This document shows positions 1-7,435 of a stretch of 13,983 nucleotides of DNA, in pieces (the first letter of the stretch is position 1; each line of letters starts with the position of its first letter). Both the position numbers and the translations under genes were made by a program. A model generated the notes under the pieces. It saw nothing but the letters and a program-made list of their open reading frames with translations, did not search any database and was not told the origin of the DNA. Source of the DNA: Actinomycetota bacterium (GTDB taxonomy: Bacteria > Actinomycetota > Coriobacteriia > Coriobacteriales > RUG844); assembly GCA_013335845.1 (NCBI GenBank), contig JAAXUU010000009.1, forward strand, positions 1 through 13,983, in the 5' to 3' direction.

Positions 1-42
1 GCAAAGCGGGTGCCCAGCTGCTAAGCCGGACACCCGCTTTGC
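1..42 (-). terminator. Hairpin terminator of the amt-glnB operon (partial at window edge)
   Basis: Bases 1-12 and 31-42 are perfect reverse complements (12-bp stem, GC-rich core). The 18-base centre can fold further: 14-15 pairs with 28-29, and 17-19 pairs with 24-26 around a 4-base loop. It lies 36 bases past the glnB stop codon. A U-tract for minus-strand transcription would fall left of base 1, outside the window, so intrinsic termination is likely but not fully shown. Confidence 0.65.
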
Positions 43-77
43 TGGATCCTAACGAAACGTGAGTCGAGAATGCCTCG

Positions 78-416
78 TTACAGGGCTTTCTCTCCGCGCT
101 CGCCCGTCCGGATCCTTACGCAGTCCTCTACGGCGCTGACGAAAATCTTACCGTCACCCACTTCACCCGTGCGGACCGTTTCCGTGATAAGTTCGACGAT
201 GGAATCGACTTGACTGTCGTTTACGGCGATTTCGAATTTTATCTTGGGAAGAACATTCAAGATAACCTCGCTACCGCGGAAATATTCCTTCCAACCGTGC
301 TGATTGCCACATCCCTGTACTTGACTTATCGTCATTCCGTTGATTCCGGCTTTGAAAAGAGCTTCTTTCAGTACCTCGAGCTTAGACGGGCGGATTATCG
401 CTTGAATCATTTTCAT
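78..416 (-). CDS. glnB: Nitrogen regulatory protein PII
   Basis: A 112-residue PII signal protein. These are trimers that sense 2-oxoglutarate and ATP/ADP and control ammonium uptake and assimilation by protein contact. The length is typical of the family, and the start MKMIQAIIRP, the T-loop region (residues 37-55) and the C-terminal signature GDGKIFV followed by RIRTGERG all match. Gln39 and Lys58, which help bind effectors in E. coli PII, are kept. The residue aligned with the uridylylated Tyr51 of E. coli is Val51, and the one aligned with Tyr46 is Phe46; the nearest tyrosine is Tyr45. Covalent modification at the standard site is therefore impossible. The gene starts 27 bases after the amt stop, with a GGAG ribosome site about 9 bases before its ATG, so it is co-transcribed with amt. 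Its main partner is probably the Amt channel. It could equally be named glnK; the amt linkage favours that role. Confidence 0.93.
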   Translation of the reverse strand: MKMIQAIIRPSKLEVLKEALFKAGINGMTISQVQGCGNQHGWKEYFRGSEVILNVLPKIKFEIAVNDSQVDSIVELITETVRTGEVGDGKIFVSAVEDCVRIRTGERGEKAL

Positions 417-443
417 TGGAAATCTCCATTCCTATTCAGTGGT

Positions 444-1697
444 TTAGTCAAGACCGTTGAAGGCCGGGTAAGCAGACTCACCGTGAAGCGAAACATCAAG
501 TCCTTCGTTCTCGACAGATTCCTCAACACGAAGCCCTCCGAAGATCTTCTTCACAACGAAACCGATTATGAATGCCATCACTACAACGAACACAACCGTG
601 ATGAGGATACCTTCGACCTGAGCGATCAACAACGAAGGATCGCCGGTGTAGAGAAGTCCACCCATATCATTCCACGATAGCTCCGGTACGCAGAACAGAC
701 CGGTGAGGATACCTCCGACGATACCGCCGATACCATGGCACCCGAATGCATCGAGCGCGTCATCGTAACCGATTTTCTTCTTGAGCCAAGATATTCCATA
801 GTAGCAGATGGGAGCGACGATGATACCCATGACAAGAGCTGCCCAAGGAGCGACGAAACCGGCAGCAGGAGTGATAACGACAAGTCCTGTGACAAGACCG
901 GTGCACGCACCGACGAGAGTGGCTTTTCCTGTCATCAATTTCTCGACTGCCATCCAGGAGATCATTGCGGCAGCGGGAGCTATCGCCGTGTTGAGCAAAG
1001 CCAAACCTGCGACGGCGTCGGCAGCGAACTCGGAGCCGGAGTTGAACCCGAACCAACCGAACCACAAGAGGCCTGCACCGAGTACGATGGAAGGGACGTT
1101 GTGAGGACGATAGGACAGCATACCGAAACCGCGCCTTTTACCAAGCAGTACACAAAGTACGAGACCGGTGACACCCGAGCTGATATGGACCACGTCGCCA
1201 CCGGCAAAGTCCAAAGCGCCGATCATACTTCCGATGAGACTTCCCTCGCCGCCCCACACCATGTGAGCAAGAGGTGCATAGACAAGTAGCAACCAGATTC
1301 CGGCAAACGTGAGGACCGCTCCGAACTTCATACGTCCCGCCAAAGCGCCGGTGATGATCGCAGTGGTGATGACCGCGAACATCATCTGATAGGCGATATT
1401 GACGATCGGAGGGAACGTGCCGTCAACAGGATTCAGGACTTCTTCCAGCGTCCCATTCAAAAACAATTGGTCAAAGCCGCCGATAAAGGGGCTTCCGTCG
1501 CCACCGTAGGCGAGAGACTGACCTGCAACCATCCAGAGCACTCCCACGACGCCGATGATCGCAATCGACATGAACATGGTGTTCACCGTGTTCTTCCTAC
1601 GAGAGAGACCTCCGTAGAAAAGCGCCAAAGCCGGTGTCATTAAAAAGACCAGCATAGTACAAACGAGCATAAAGGTGGTACTTCCCGAATCAATCAT
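444..1697 (-). CDS. amt: Ammonium transporter, Amt family
   Basis: An inner-membrane ammonium channel of about 417 residues with many hydrophobic helices. Hallmarks of AmtB are visible: AHMVWGG (the periplasmic-side Trp), LDFAGGDVVHIS (first pore His), WFGFNSGS, and DAFGCHGIGGI (second pore His). The cytoplasmic tail GLRVEESVENEGLDVSLHGE matches the tail through which PII docks. The frame stays open 35 codons upstream to 1802, but that stretch is not hydrophobic or conserved. The chosen ATG at 1697 has AAGGAG nine bases upstream; an ATG at 1703, with only three bases of spacing, is the alternative. The gene is first in an amt-glnB operon, the usual arrangement for a PII-gated channel. It is preceded by a palindrome and promoter-like boxes (1820-1848), suggesting nitrogen-dependent transcription. 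Confidence 0.95.
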   Translation of the reverse strand: MIDSGSTTFMLVCTMLVFLMTPALALFYGGLSRRKNTVNTMFMSIAIIGVVGVLWMVAGQSLAYGGDGSPFIGGFDQLFLNGTLEEVLNPVDGTFPPIVNIAYQMMFAVITTAIITGALAGRMKFGAVLTFAGIWLLLVYAPLAHMVWGGEGSLIGSMIGALDFAGGDVVHISSGVTGLVLCVLLGKRRGFGMLSYRPHNVPSIVLGAGLLWFGWFGFNSGSEFAADAVAGLALLNTAIAPAAAMISWMAVEKLMTGKATLVGACTGLVTGLVVITPAAGFVAPWAALVMGIIVAPICYYGISWLKKKIGYDDALDAFGCHGIGGIVGGILTGLFCVPELSWNDMGGLLYTGDPSLLIAQVEGILITVVFVVVMAFIIGFVVKKIFGGLRVEESVENEGLDVSLHGESAYPAFNGLD

Positions 1698-1819
1698 TCT
1701 CATCCACTCCTTCTCCGCTAAAACCGTAACCACGAGATGGTACGAAACCTTACGAGAATTACTTTGAATGAAATGAGTATAAGATTGAATGCCGTTTCGC
1801 AACTCTTAACATGTGCGTG

Positions 1820-1848
1820 CTTATCTGTTTACAGGTCCGAAATGTAAA
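1820..1848 (-). promoter_or_regulatory. Candidate amt promoter with palindromic operator
   Basis: On the minus strand TTTACA (1848-1843) is followed after 17 bases by GATAAG (1825-1820), a plausible -35/-10 pair that would give a leader of about 115 bases before the amt ATG. The -35 box is one arm of the palindrome TTTACA-N9-TGTAAA (1828-1848), so a repressor or activator bound there would sit on the promoter. An alternative -10 (TATACT, 1781-1776) with a TTGCGA box 15 bases upstream lies closer to the gene. Neither is proven. Confidence 0.35.
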
Positions 1849-1882
1849 TCGGGTGTCGGGCCAGTCGCGTGAATCAGTCGCG

Positions 1883-3790
1883 TTAGACTAGGGATTCGAA
1901 TACAGCCGAAGGCACAGGTCTTGAGAAATAATAGCCTTGGGCGGCATCACAGCCGATAGCCGCAAGAAAATCAGCTTGTTCCTTTGTTTCGACACCCTCA
2001 GCTATTGCGAACAGGTCGAGTCTGTTCGCCATTTCGACGATCGTCGAAAGAATGACTTCTCCGCGGTCGTAATCATCGGATGCCATCAAGAAGCGCATGT
2101 CGATCTTCAACTGATCGAAAGGAGTGTCCTTGAGCATCGACAAGGAAGAATATCCGCTACCGAAATCGTCCATCATGATGGTGAATCCATGTTTCTGCAG
2201 TCCTGTTATCACCGATAAGAACCTATCGGCGTCTTCCATATAGCAACTTTCGGTGATTTCGAACTTGAGCAAAGAGGGATCGAGGCCGTACTTTTCCACG
2301 AGCCCGATAACGTCGTACAGGAGCGATTGATTGTAGAGATTGATGCGCGAGAAGTTGACCGATATCGGAAAGAGGACCATACCTTGGTCGATCCAAGTAC
2401 GGAGCTGCATGCAAGCTGTTTCCCATACGAAATAATCCAGTTTCAAGATGAATCGATGTTTCTCGAATAGCGCGATGAATTTTCCGGGAGAGATCAACCC
2501 TTTTTCGGGATGGTTCCAACGCACAAGAGCTTCTGCGCTTATGATCTTCTTGGTGGCAAGATCATAGACAGGTTGGTAGTACAATATGAACTGACCGGAT
2601 TCCAAAGCACCGGACATTTCCTCGAGGATCTCATGTTCTTCGATCATCGATGCACGCAGAGCATTGTCGTAGATGGAGTAACGGGTCAAATAATCCCTAT
2701 CGGTGTTTTGAAGGGCCATATACGCGCGATCGCACATAAGATTCAACGGTATCGTTCTGTCATCGATCACATAGAGACCAAGCGTGACTCTGACATCATA
2801 ATCGACGATATCACGCAGGCATCCCTTATCGGTCTGCGCGAGGAAATCCTCAAGTTCGAATGTGTCGTCGGGCAGACAGAAAACAAAATGATCGCCTTCC
2901 AAACGGCCGTACGTGCCTATCCCTCTGCAATATCGCCTGAGCTGATCGGCGAGGCGCATAAGGATCCGGTCGCCTATCCGCGCTCCGAACAGATCATTGA
3001 TGATTTTAAAATGCTCGATGTTCATGTAAACCAGCAGGTATGACACGTCGGGATTCTTGCGAAGCATATGTTCGGTATTGTAATGAAATGAATTCCGGTT
3101 GGGAATCTTCGTTAACGGGTCGATCTCCTCATTGGGATTTTGAAAACTGAGATACATCATGAGCAGACAGAGCGCAACGCCGAAGCCACCGACCAGATAG
3201 CTTGGGAAGAGAGCTTGGATGACCACGGCGACGAAGGCGATTATATCGATACTGACAATGGCCTGTAATTGGAATTTGTTGATTCTCTTCCTTACTATCA
3301 CTGTCGCCATCAGAGTCACGGCAGCGTATAAGGCTACGTTGAAGTACAAAAGAGAGTGATAAGGCCCATACATATATTTGAATGTCTCATCGAAATAGAA
3401 ATACCAGTGCTGGGAATAATTGAACAACAGCATCGTGATCGCACCTACGAGCGCGGGGATGCTCAAAAGCAAAAAGGCACCCGCAGTCGCCCTTATCCGT
3501 TTCCCCATGACGGTCAGCATATACGTGGCGAAAAATGCGGGCATGATGAATTGCATCGCCAAGAATACTCCGTTAAGAGCATAGTTGATCCAGGGCGGAA
3601 TGATAGCTGCCTTTTGAAAGGTGATAAGCGTCAGTATATCGAGAGCAACGCTTACAATCGAAAAAATTAGATAGGACCTATAGAGTCGCGTTTGGAAAAG
3701 ATACGTCTGCCGCTTCAAAGTGAAGTTCACCAGAAGAATTCCGAGAATGAATAATGCGGCGATGTCGAACTGCGGGAAGAACTCACTCAT
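1883..3790 (-). CDS. Seven-helix membrane protein with degenerate GGDEF and EAL (c-di-GMP phosphodiesterase) domains
   Basis: About 635 residues. Residues 8-216 form seven hydrophobic segments, a membrane sensor module. Residues 222-375 resemble a GGDEF domain, but the signature reads EGDHF (298-302) and the metal-binding Asp of the usual DIDxFK motif is Asn257, so cyclase activity is unlikely. Residues 395-635 form an EAL domain with the residues needed to cleave c-di-GMP: Glu420 of EAL, Asn479, Glu511, Asp541-Asp542 of DDFGSGYSSL, Lys562, Glu598 of AEGVET and Gln618. The likely role is membrane-signal-controlled breakdown of c-di-GMP, with the GGDEF part perhaps binding GTP as a regulator. 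The start is the ATG at 3790, with GAGG nine bases upstream; an upstream TTG at 3823 and an ATG at 3805 lack such a site. It is flanked by polA and amt, with no evident functional link to either. The signal sensed is unknown. Confidence 0.88.
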   Translation of the reverse strand: MSEFFPQFDIAALFILGILLVNFTLKRQTYLFQTRLYRSYLIFSIVSVALDILTLITFQKAAIIPPWINYALNGVFLAMQFIMPAFFATYMLTVMGKRIRATAGAFLLLSIPALVGAITMLLFNYSQHWYFYFDETFKYMYGPYHSLLYFNVALYAAVTLMATVIVRKRINKFQLQAIVSIDIIAFVAVVIQALFPSYLVGGFGVALCLLMMYLSFQNPNEEIDPLTKIPNRNSFHYNTEHMLRKNPDVSYLLVYMNIEHFKIINDLFGARIGDRILMRLADQLRRYCRGIGTYGRLEGDHFVFCLPDDTFELEDFLAQTDKGCLRDIVDYDVRVTLGLYVIDDRTIPLNLMCDRAYMALQNTDRDYLTRYSIYDNALRASMIEEHEILEEMSGALESGQFILYYQPVYDLATKKIISAEALVRWNHPEKGLISPGKFIALFEKHRFILKLDYFVWETACMQLRTWIDQGMVLFPISVNFSRINLYNQSLLYDVIGLVEKYGLDPSLLKFEITESCYMEDADRFLSVITGLQKHGFTIMMDDFGSGYSSLSMLKDTPFDQLKIDMRFLMASDDYDRGEVILSTIVEMANRLDLFAIAEGVETKEQADFLAAIGCDAAQGYYFSRPVPSAVFESLV

Positions 3791-3925
3791 GCAAGATATC
3801 CTCATAGCTGGTAGATGAAACAAACGAAGGCATCATACCATGTAGTTCCAAGCTGTAGGAATACAAAGATAGGAGCTTGTGGATGTGTCAGAACGAACCG
3901 TCTGCCAGGCACGATCATGGAGCAT

Positions 3926-3947
3926 GGTTCGAATCTTGAAACGAACC
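3926..3947 (-). terminator. Short hairpin after polA, possible weak terminator
   Basis: GGTTCG (3926-3931) and CGAACC (3942-3947) form a 6-bp stem with a 10-base loop, a few bases past the polA stop. No U-tract follows on the minus strand, so termination would be inefficient or Rho-dependent. A further copy of the stem sequence, CGAACCG without its partner arm, occurs at 3894-3900. Confidence 0.25.
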
Positions 3948-3954
3948 GATTGCC

Positions 3955-6654
3955 TTACTTGGCCTCAGCCCAGTTCCTCCCGATCGACACACTTACTTCG
4001 ATAGGCACCTTGAGTTCCACGACGTTCTCCATCACGTCTCGAACCATGGAGCCAAGCTCCTCCGCCTCCGACGTACCGCATTCGAAGTCGAGTTCGTCGT
4101 GTACTTGCAAGCAGAAACGCGCCTCTGATTGTTTCTCGTCAAGTCGACGCTGCACTTCGATCATTGCGAGCTTGATGATATCCGCGGCACTCCCCTGCAT
4201 CGGGTGATTCATCGCTATGCGCTCCCCGAACCCGCGAACGTTCGCATTGTGCGAGAGGATTTCGACAACATGACGTTTGCGACCGAATATCGTAGACGCA
4301 ACTCCTGTTTTCCGTGCTTCTTCGACAAGCCGGTCCAAATACTCTTTAACACCGGGATATGCCTCGAAGTAGCGATCTATCATACTTTGCGCCTCGCCGT
4401 ATCCGATTCCCAGCGACCTCGCGAGGCCGAAAGCCTGCTGTCCGTACACGATTCCGAAGTTGACGGCTTTCGCTCGACTCCGCATGCCTGCGTCCACTTG
4501 GTCGATTTCGACACCGAATATGCGTGACGCAGTTGCAGCATGGAAATCACGACCGCTACAAAATGCCTCGATCAAGCCGGTGTCATCCGATAGATGGGCA
4601 AGCAGCCGCAGTTCTATCTGAGAATAGTCCGCCGATACGAATACCTCGTTCGCACCGCGTGGGGTGAACGCCGTGCGGATCTGTTTGCCGAACTCCGTGC
4701 GAACCGGGATGTTCTGAAGATTGGGATCCGAACTCGAGAGGCGCCCCGTGGCGGTGATCGTCTGATTGAATGAAGTATGCAACCTTCCGTCTGCTCCGAG
4801 AATACGCGGCAGAGCATCGATGTAGGTCGATTTGATTTTCGCAAGCTCTCGATATTCCACGACGAGCGCCGGCAACGGGTGCTCCGAAGCAAGCTCTGCA
4901 AGCACCGATGCGTCGGTCGAGTACCCGGTCTTCGTCTTCTTCTTCATAGGCAGTTTGAGTTTTTCGAATAGAACCGTCCCAAGCTGTTTCGGGGAATCGA
5001 TATTGAATTCCTCGCCTGCGACGCGGTATATCTCGGTTGTGATCTGCTCTATCGTTTTAGCGGTCGATAGCGACAGATCGGCAAGAACGGCGACATCCAA
5101 GTCCACGCCCGTTCTCTCCATACGTACGAGAACAGGAACAAGGGGCATCTCTATGGAATCGAAACAAGGGCGGGATCCATCCTCTGACAACGCCTCCGAT
5201 AGTGGCATTTCCAAAGCGAGTACACACGCCGCCGAATAAACCGGCAAAGACATGCTTTTGGACGGCTCAGGTAGAGACAATGAAAGATAGTCATAAAGTA
5301 GGGATGCAACGTCGTAGGATTTTCGAGAAGAATCAAGCAGATAGGCGGCTATGGAAAGATCGAAGATCCGCACAGCTTCAAGCTCTTCGTTTGAAAGCTC
5401 GACGTCCAACGATGTATCCGGCGGAACCAATGTCTGTAACACCGATTTCGAATCGAGGGCTACGACACTTCCTTCGCGCAAGACGCGTGACAAGACGGGA
5501 ACGAAGTCGTCGCCTTGGAAATGCGCGACTCCTTTTCTGGTGGCGATGTACAGGTCACGCGAGGTTCCGAACAGCGCAAGATCGTCTCCTTCGTCAACCC
5601 AAACACCCAATGGAACGTGTTGCGATAACGCGTCCGATAAGAAGCTCCGCGCCGCATCTCCCGCAAAGACCGGTGAGATCACAACCATCGCATTACATGC
5701 GGCATCACCGAACGACAGCGCGCTTTCATCGTGTTCCACGGAAGTTTTATCGCCGGCTCGGCTTAATTCGAGAACTTTCGCGAGATGGGTCTTGAGTCGC
5801 AGATTTCCGAAACTTTCTCGAACAACCGCGGGGTCGAACGAAGGGAAGATGACCTCGTCAAGTGAGATATCGAGAGGTGCTTCACGCGAGATCGTCGCAA
5901 CGGTACGACTGTCATAGGCATCTTTACTGTTATTGCGGATGTTCTCTCCGACCTTTCCCTTTATGGAATCAGCGTGAGCGATAACATTCTCAAGGTCGCC
6001 GTACTGCTGGAGCAATTTTGCAGCAGTCTTCTCCCCTATCCCGAAAACACCGGGTATATTATCACTGGGGTCGCCTTTGAGACCCAAGAAGTCGGGAACC
6101 TGCTCAGGCGTCACACCGTATCGCTCGAATACCGCATCAGGGTTGTAGATGACGACATCGGATATACCTTTCTTCGTCGTCACGATCGAAGTGGTTTCAC
6201 TGGCAAGTTGGAGCGCGTCTTTATCCCCCGTGACGAGAAGCATATGTTTTCCCTCTTGTTCGCCACGCGAGGCAAGCGTTCCGAGGATATCGTCACCTTC
6301 CCACCCCTGAAGACGGATTATCGGGATGCCCATAGATTCGAGGAGCTCACGTATCATCGGGAACTGCTCTTTTAGAAGAGGATCGGTCGGAGGACGTTGC
6401 GCTTTATATTGGGAGAGTACATCCATCCTGAATTGAGGACGCCCCGCATCGAATGCGCAGATGATACCGTTAGGCTCGAACTCCTCGATCAACTTGAGAA
6501 GCATGGAGATGAAACCGAAGCATGCGTTTGTCGGACGTCCGTCGGGAGCGGTCATCGTGAGTGGCACCGCGTGGAACGCACGGTGCATCAAAGAGTTGCC
6601 GTCAATCACGGCGATGGTATGTGTTTTACGGATCTCACCAAGCGAAATGTCCAC
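3955..6654 (-). CDS. polA: DNA polymerase I
   Basis: An 899-residue family-A polymerase for Okazaki-fragment processing and repair synthesis. Residues 12-300 are the 5'-nuclease domain, with metal-binding acids Asp18, Asp69, EGDD at 119-122, GDKD at 143-146 and GDPSDNIPG around 195-202. The middle domain (about 330-500) lacks the exonuclease signature residues: no DxE in the first motif, no NxxxD in the second and no YxxxD in the third. Proofreading is therefore predicted absent, as in Taq and Bacillus Pol I. The polymerase domain has motif A DYSQIELR (676-683), motif B with RSRAKAVNFGIVYG (725-738) and motif C VHDE (851-854). The start is GTG at 6654: an in-frame TAG lies six codons upstream, and the next Met (residue 23) would delete the conserved nuclease start. 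The Shine-Dalgarno match is weak (GGA). It lies 37 bases behind the regulator gene, so read-through transcription is plausible. Confidence 0.97.
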   Translation of the reverse strand: MDISLGEIRKTHTIAVIDGNSLMHRAFHAVPLTMTAPDGRPTNACFGFISMLLKLIEEFEPNGIICAFDAGRPQFRMDVLSQYKAQRPPTDPLLKEQFPMIRELLESMGIPIIRLQGWEGDDILGTLASRGEQEGKHMLLVTGDKDALQLASETTSIVTTKKGISDVVIYNPDAVFERYGVTPEQVPDFLGLKGDPSDNIPGVFGIGEKTAAKLLQQYGDLENVIAHADSIKGKVGENIRNNSKDAYDSRTVATISREAPLDISLDEVIFPSFDPAVVRESFGNLRLKTHLAKVLELSRAGDKTSVEHDESALSFGDAACNAMVVISPVFAGDAARSFLSDALSQHVPLGVWVDEGDDLALFGTSRDLYIATRKGVAHFQGDDFVPVLSRVLREGSVVALDSKSVLQTLVPPDTSLDVELSNEELEAVRIFDLSIAAYLLDSSRKSYDVASLLYDYLSLSLPEPSKSMSLPVYSAACVLALEMPLSEALSEDGSRPCFDSIEMPLVPVLVRMERTGVDLDVAVLADLSLSTAKTIEQITTEIYRVAGEEFNIDSPKQLGTVLFEKLKLPMKKKTKTGYSTDASVLAELASEHPLPALVVEYRELAKIKSTYIDALPRILGADGRLHTSFNQTITATGRLSSSDPNLQNIPVRTEFGKQIRTAFTPRGANEVFVSADYSQIELRLLAHLSDDTGLIEAFCSGRDFHAATASRIFGVEIDQVDAGMRSRAKAVNFGIVYGQQAFGLARSLGIGYGEAQSMIDRYFEAYPGVKEYLDRLVEEARKTGVASTIFGRKRHVVEILSHNANVRGFGERIAMNHPMQGSAADIIKLAMIEVQRRLDEKQSEARFCLQVHDELDFECGTSEAEELGSMVRDVMENVVELKVPIEVSVSIGRNWAEAK

Positions 6655-6691
6655 GTTTATGCATCCAAACTAGCTAAGCGCAGATGATTAC

Positions 6692-7363
6692 CTACGCATT
6701 CCAGAGATATCCTACACCACGAACGGTCTCCAAACGCTGAGCATACTCGGGTCCCAACTTGGCGCGTACCCGTCGTACATGGACGTCAACTGTTCGTGAA
6801 CCTCCATAATACTCAAAACCCCACACTCTGCGCAAAAGTGCGTCGCGAGAATACGTACGTCCGGGGTGAGTAACCATGAAGGCGAGCAAGGCATACTCCA
6901 GGTACGTCAGATCGAGTGGCTCTCCGGAAATATACACCTGGTACGTCGCCAGATTCACCGTCAAAGCGCCCACGCGGACGAGGTCCGATGAGGTAGCTTC
7001 CTCGCTCGGCCATAACAGGTGGCGGACGCGTGTGGTATATTCCTCATCACTCGCTTGCCTGATCACGAAGTCTGCGGTTATCCGCGTCGGCAACCGCAGA
7101 GAAGCAAGCAGCTCGACCTCCGTGATCACCAGAAGGGAAACGGGTTCGTCCTCAGAGAGATAGTTCTCCATCTTGGAGATCTCGGCGACTATATCGCGGC
7201 CGATATCGGTTATCACAAGGTCGAATTTCTTGGTCGTGATAACCTCCCTGTATGCAGCGGATGTCGAGAACGAAACCGAGACATCCATACTGGAGAGAAC
7301 ACGACGGAGCGCTGAACTTGTTTCAAGTCCACTGGTAACAATCAGAATATTTTTACGATGCAT
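6692..7363 (-). CDS. glnR: GlnR-like OmpR-family transcriptional regulator of nitrogen metabolism
   Basis: 223 residues: an N-terminal receiver-like domain (1-118) and a C-terminal winged-helix DNA-binding domain (128-223). The second half closely resembles the GlnR of streptomycetes as I recall it: LDLTYLEYALL, HPGRTYSR, VWGFEYYGGSRTVDVHVRRV, RAKLGPE and TVRGVGY. The receiver is atypical, also like GlnR. The paired acids after strand 1 are Thr10-Ser11, and the conserved Lys is replaced in IRQAS (101-105), although Asp53 is present. Ordinary phosphorylation is therefore doubtful and no kinase gene is adjacent. The ATG has AGGGAG seven bases upstream. It lies 72 bases after glnA with no terminator between, supporting co-transcription. 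The inferred role is control of glnA, and perhaps amt-glnB, in response to nitrogen supply. A generic OmpR-family regulator of another pathway is the alternative. Confidence 0.8.
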   Translation of the reverse strand: MHRKNILIVTSGLETSSALRRVLSSMDVSVSFSTSAAYREVITTKKFDLVITDIGRDIVAEISKMENYLSEDEPVSLLVITEVELLASLRLPTRITADFVIRQASDEEYTTRVRHLLWPSEEATSSDLVRVGALTVNLATYQVYISGEPLDLTYLEYALLAFMVTHPGRTYSRDALLRRVWGFEYYGGSRTVDVHVRRVRAKLGPEYAQRLETVRGVGYLWNA

Positions 7364-7435
7364 CAGAAGTCTCCCTGCGTATCGTTCGTGGCTGAATCCA
7401 TTGAAATAATGCCGGGCCGCATAGTTTTCCTATCA

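Noticed and set aside
735..1289. Long open frame on the plus strand opposite amt.
   Set aside because: It is an antisense shadow of the highly conserved amt gene, with a biased, low-complexity composition and no ribosome site or recognisable domain.
1698..1802. Upstream extension of amt (35 more codons).
   Set aside because: The added segment is not a signal peptide, is not conserved in Amt proteins and overlaps the likely leader; the ATG at 1697 has a well-spaced AAGGAG.
2510..3043. A 177-codon open frame on the plus strand within the GGDEF-EAL gene.
   Set aside because: Antisense to conserved GGDEF/EAL codons, with no supporting ribosome site or domain.
3926..3950. GGTTCGAATC on the plus strand looks like a tRNA T-loop.
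   Set aside because: No 7-bp acceptor stem, anticodon arm or D-arm fits around it on either strand; the bases are better explained as a small hairpin after polA.
7364..7435. Possible terminator between glnA and the regulator gene, because of the GC-rich GCGGCCCGGC.
   Set aside because: No complementary arm is present, so no stable hairpin forms.
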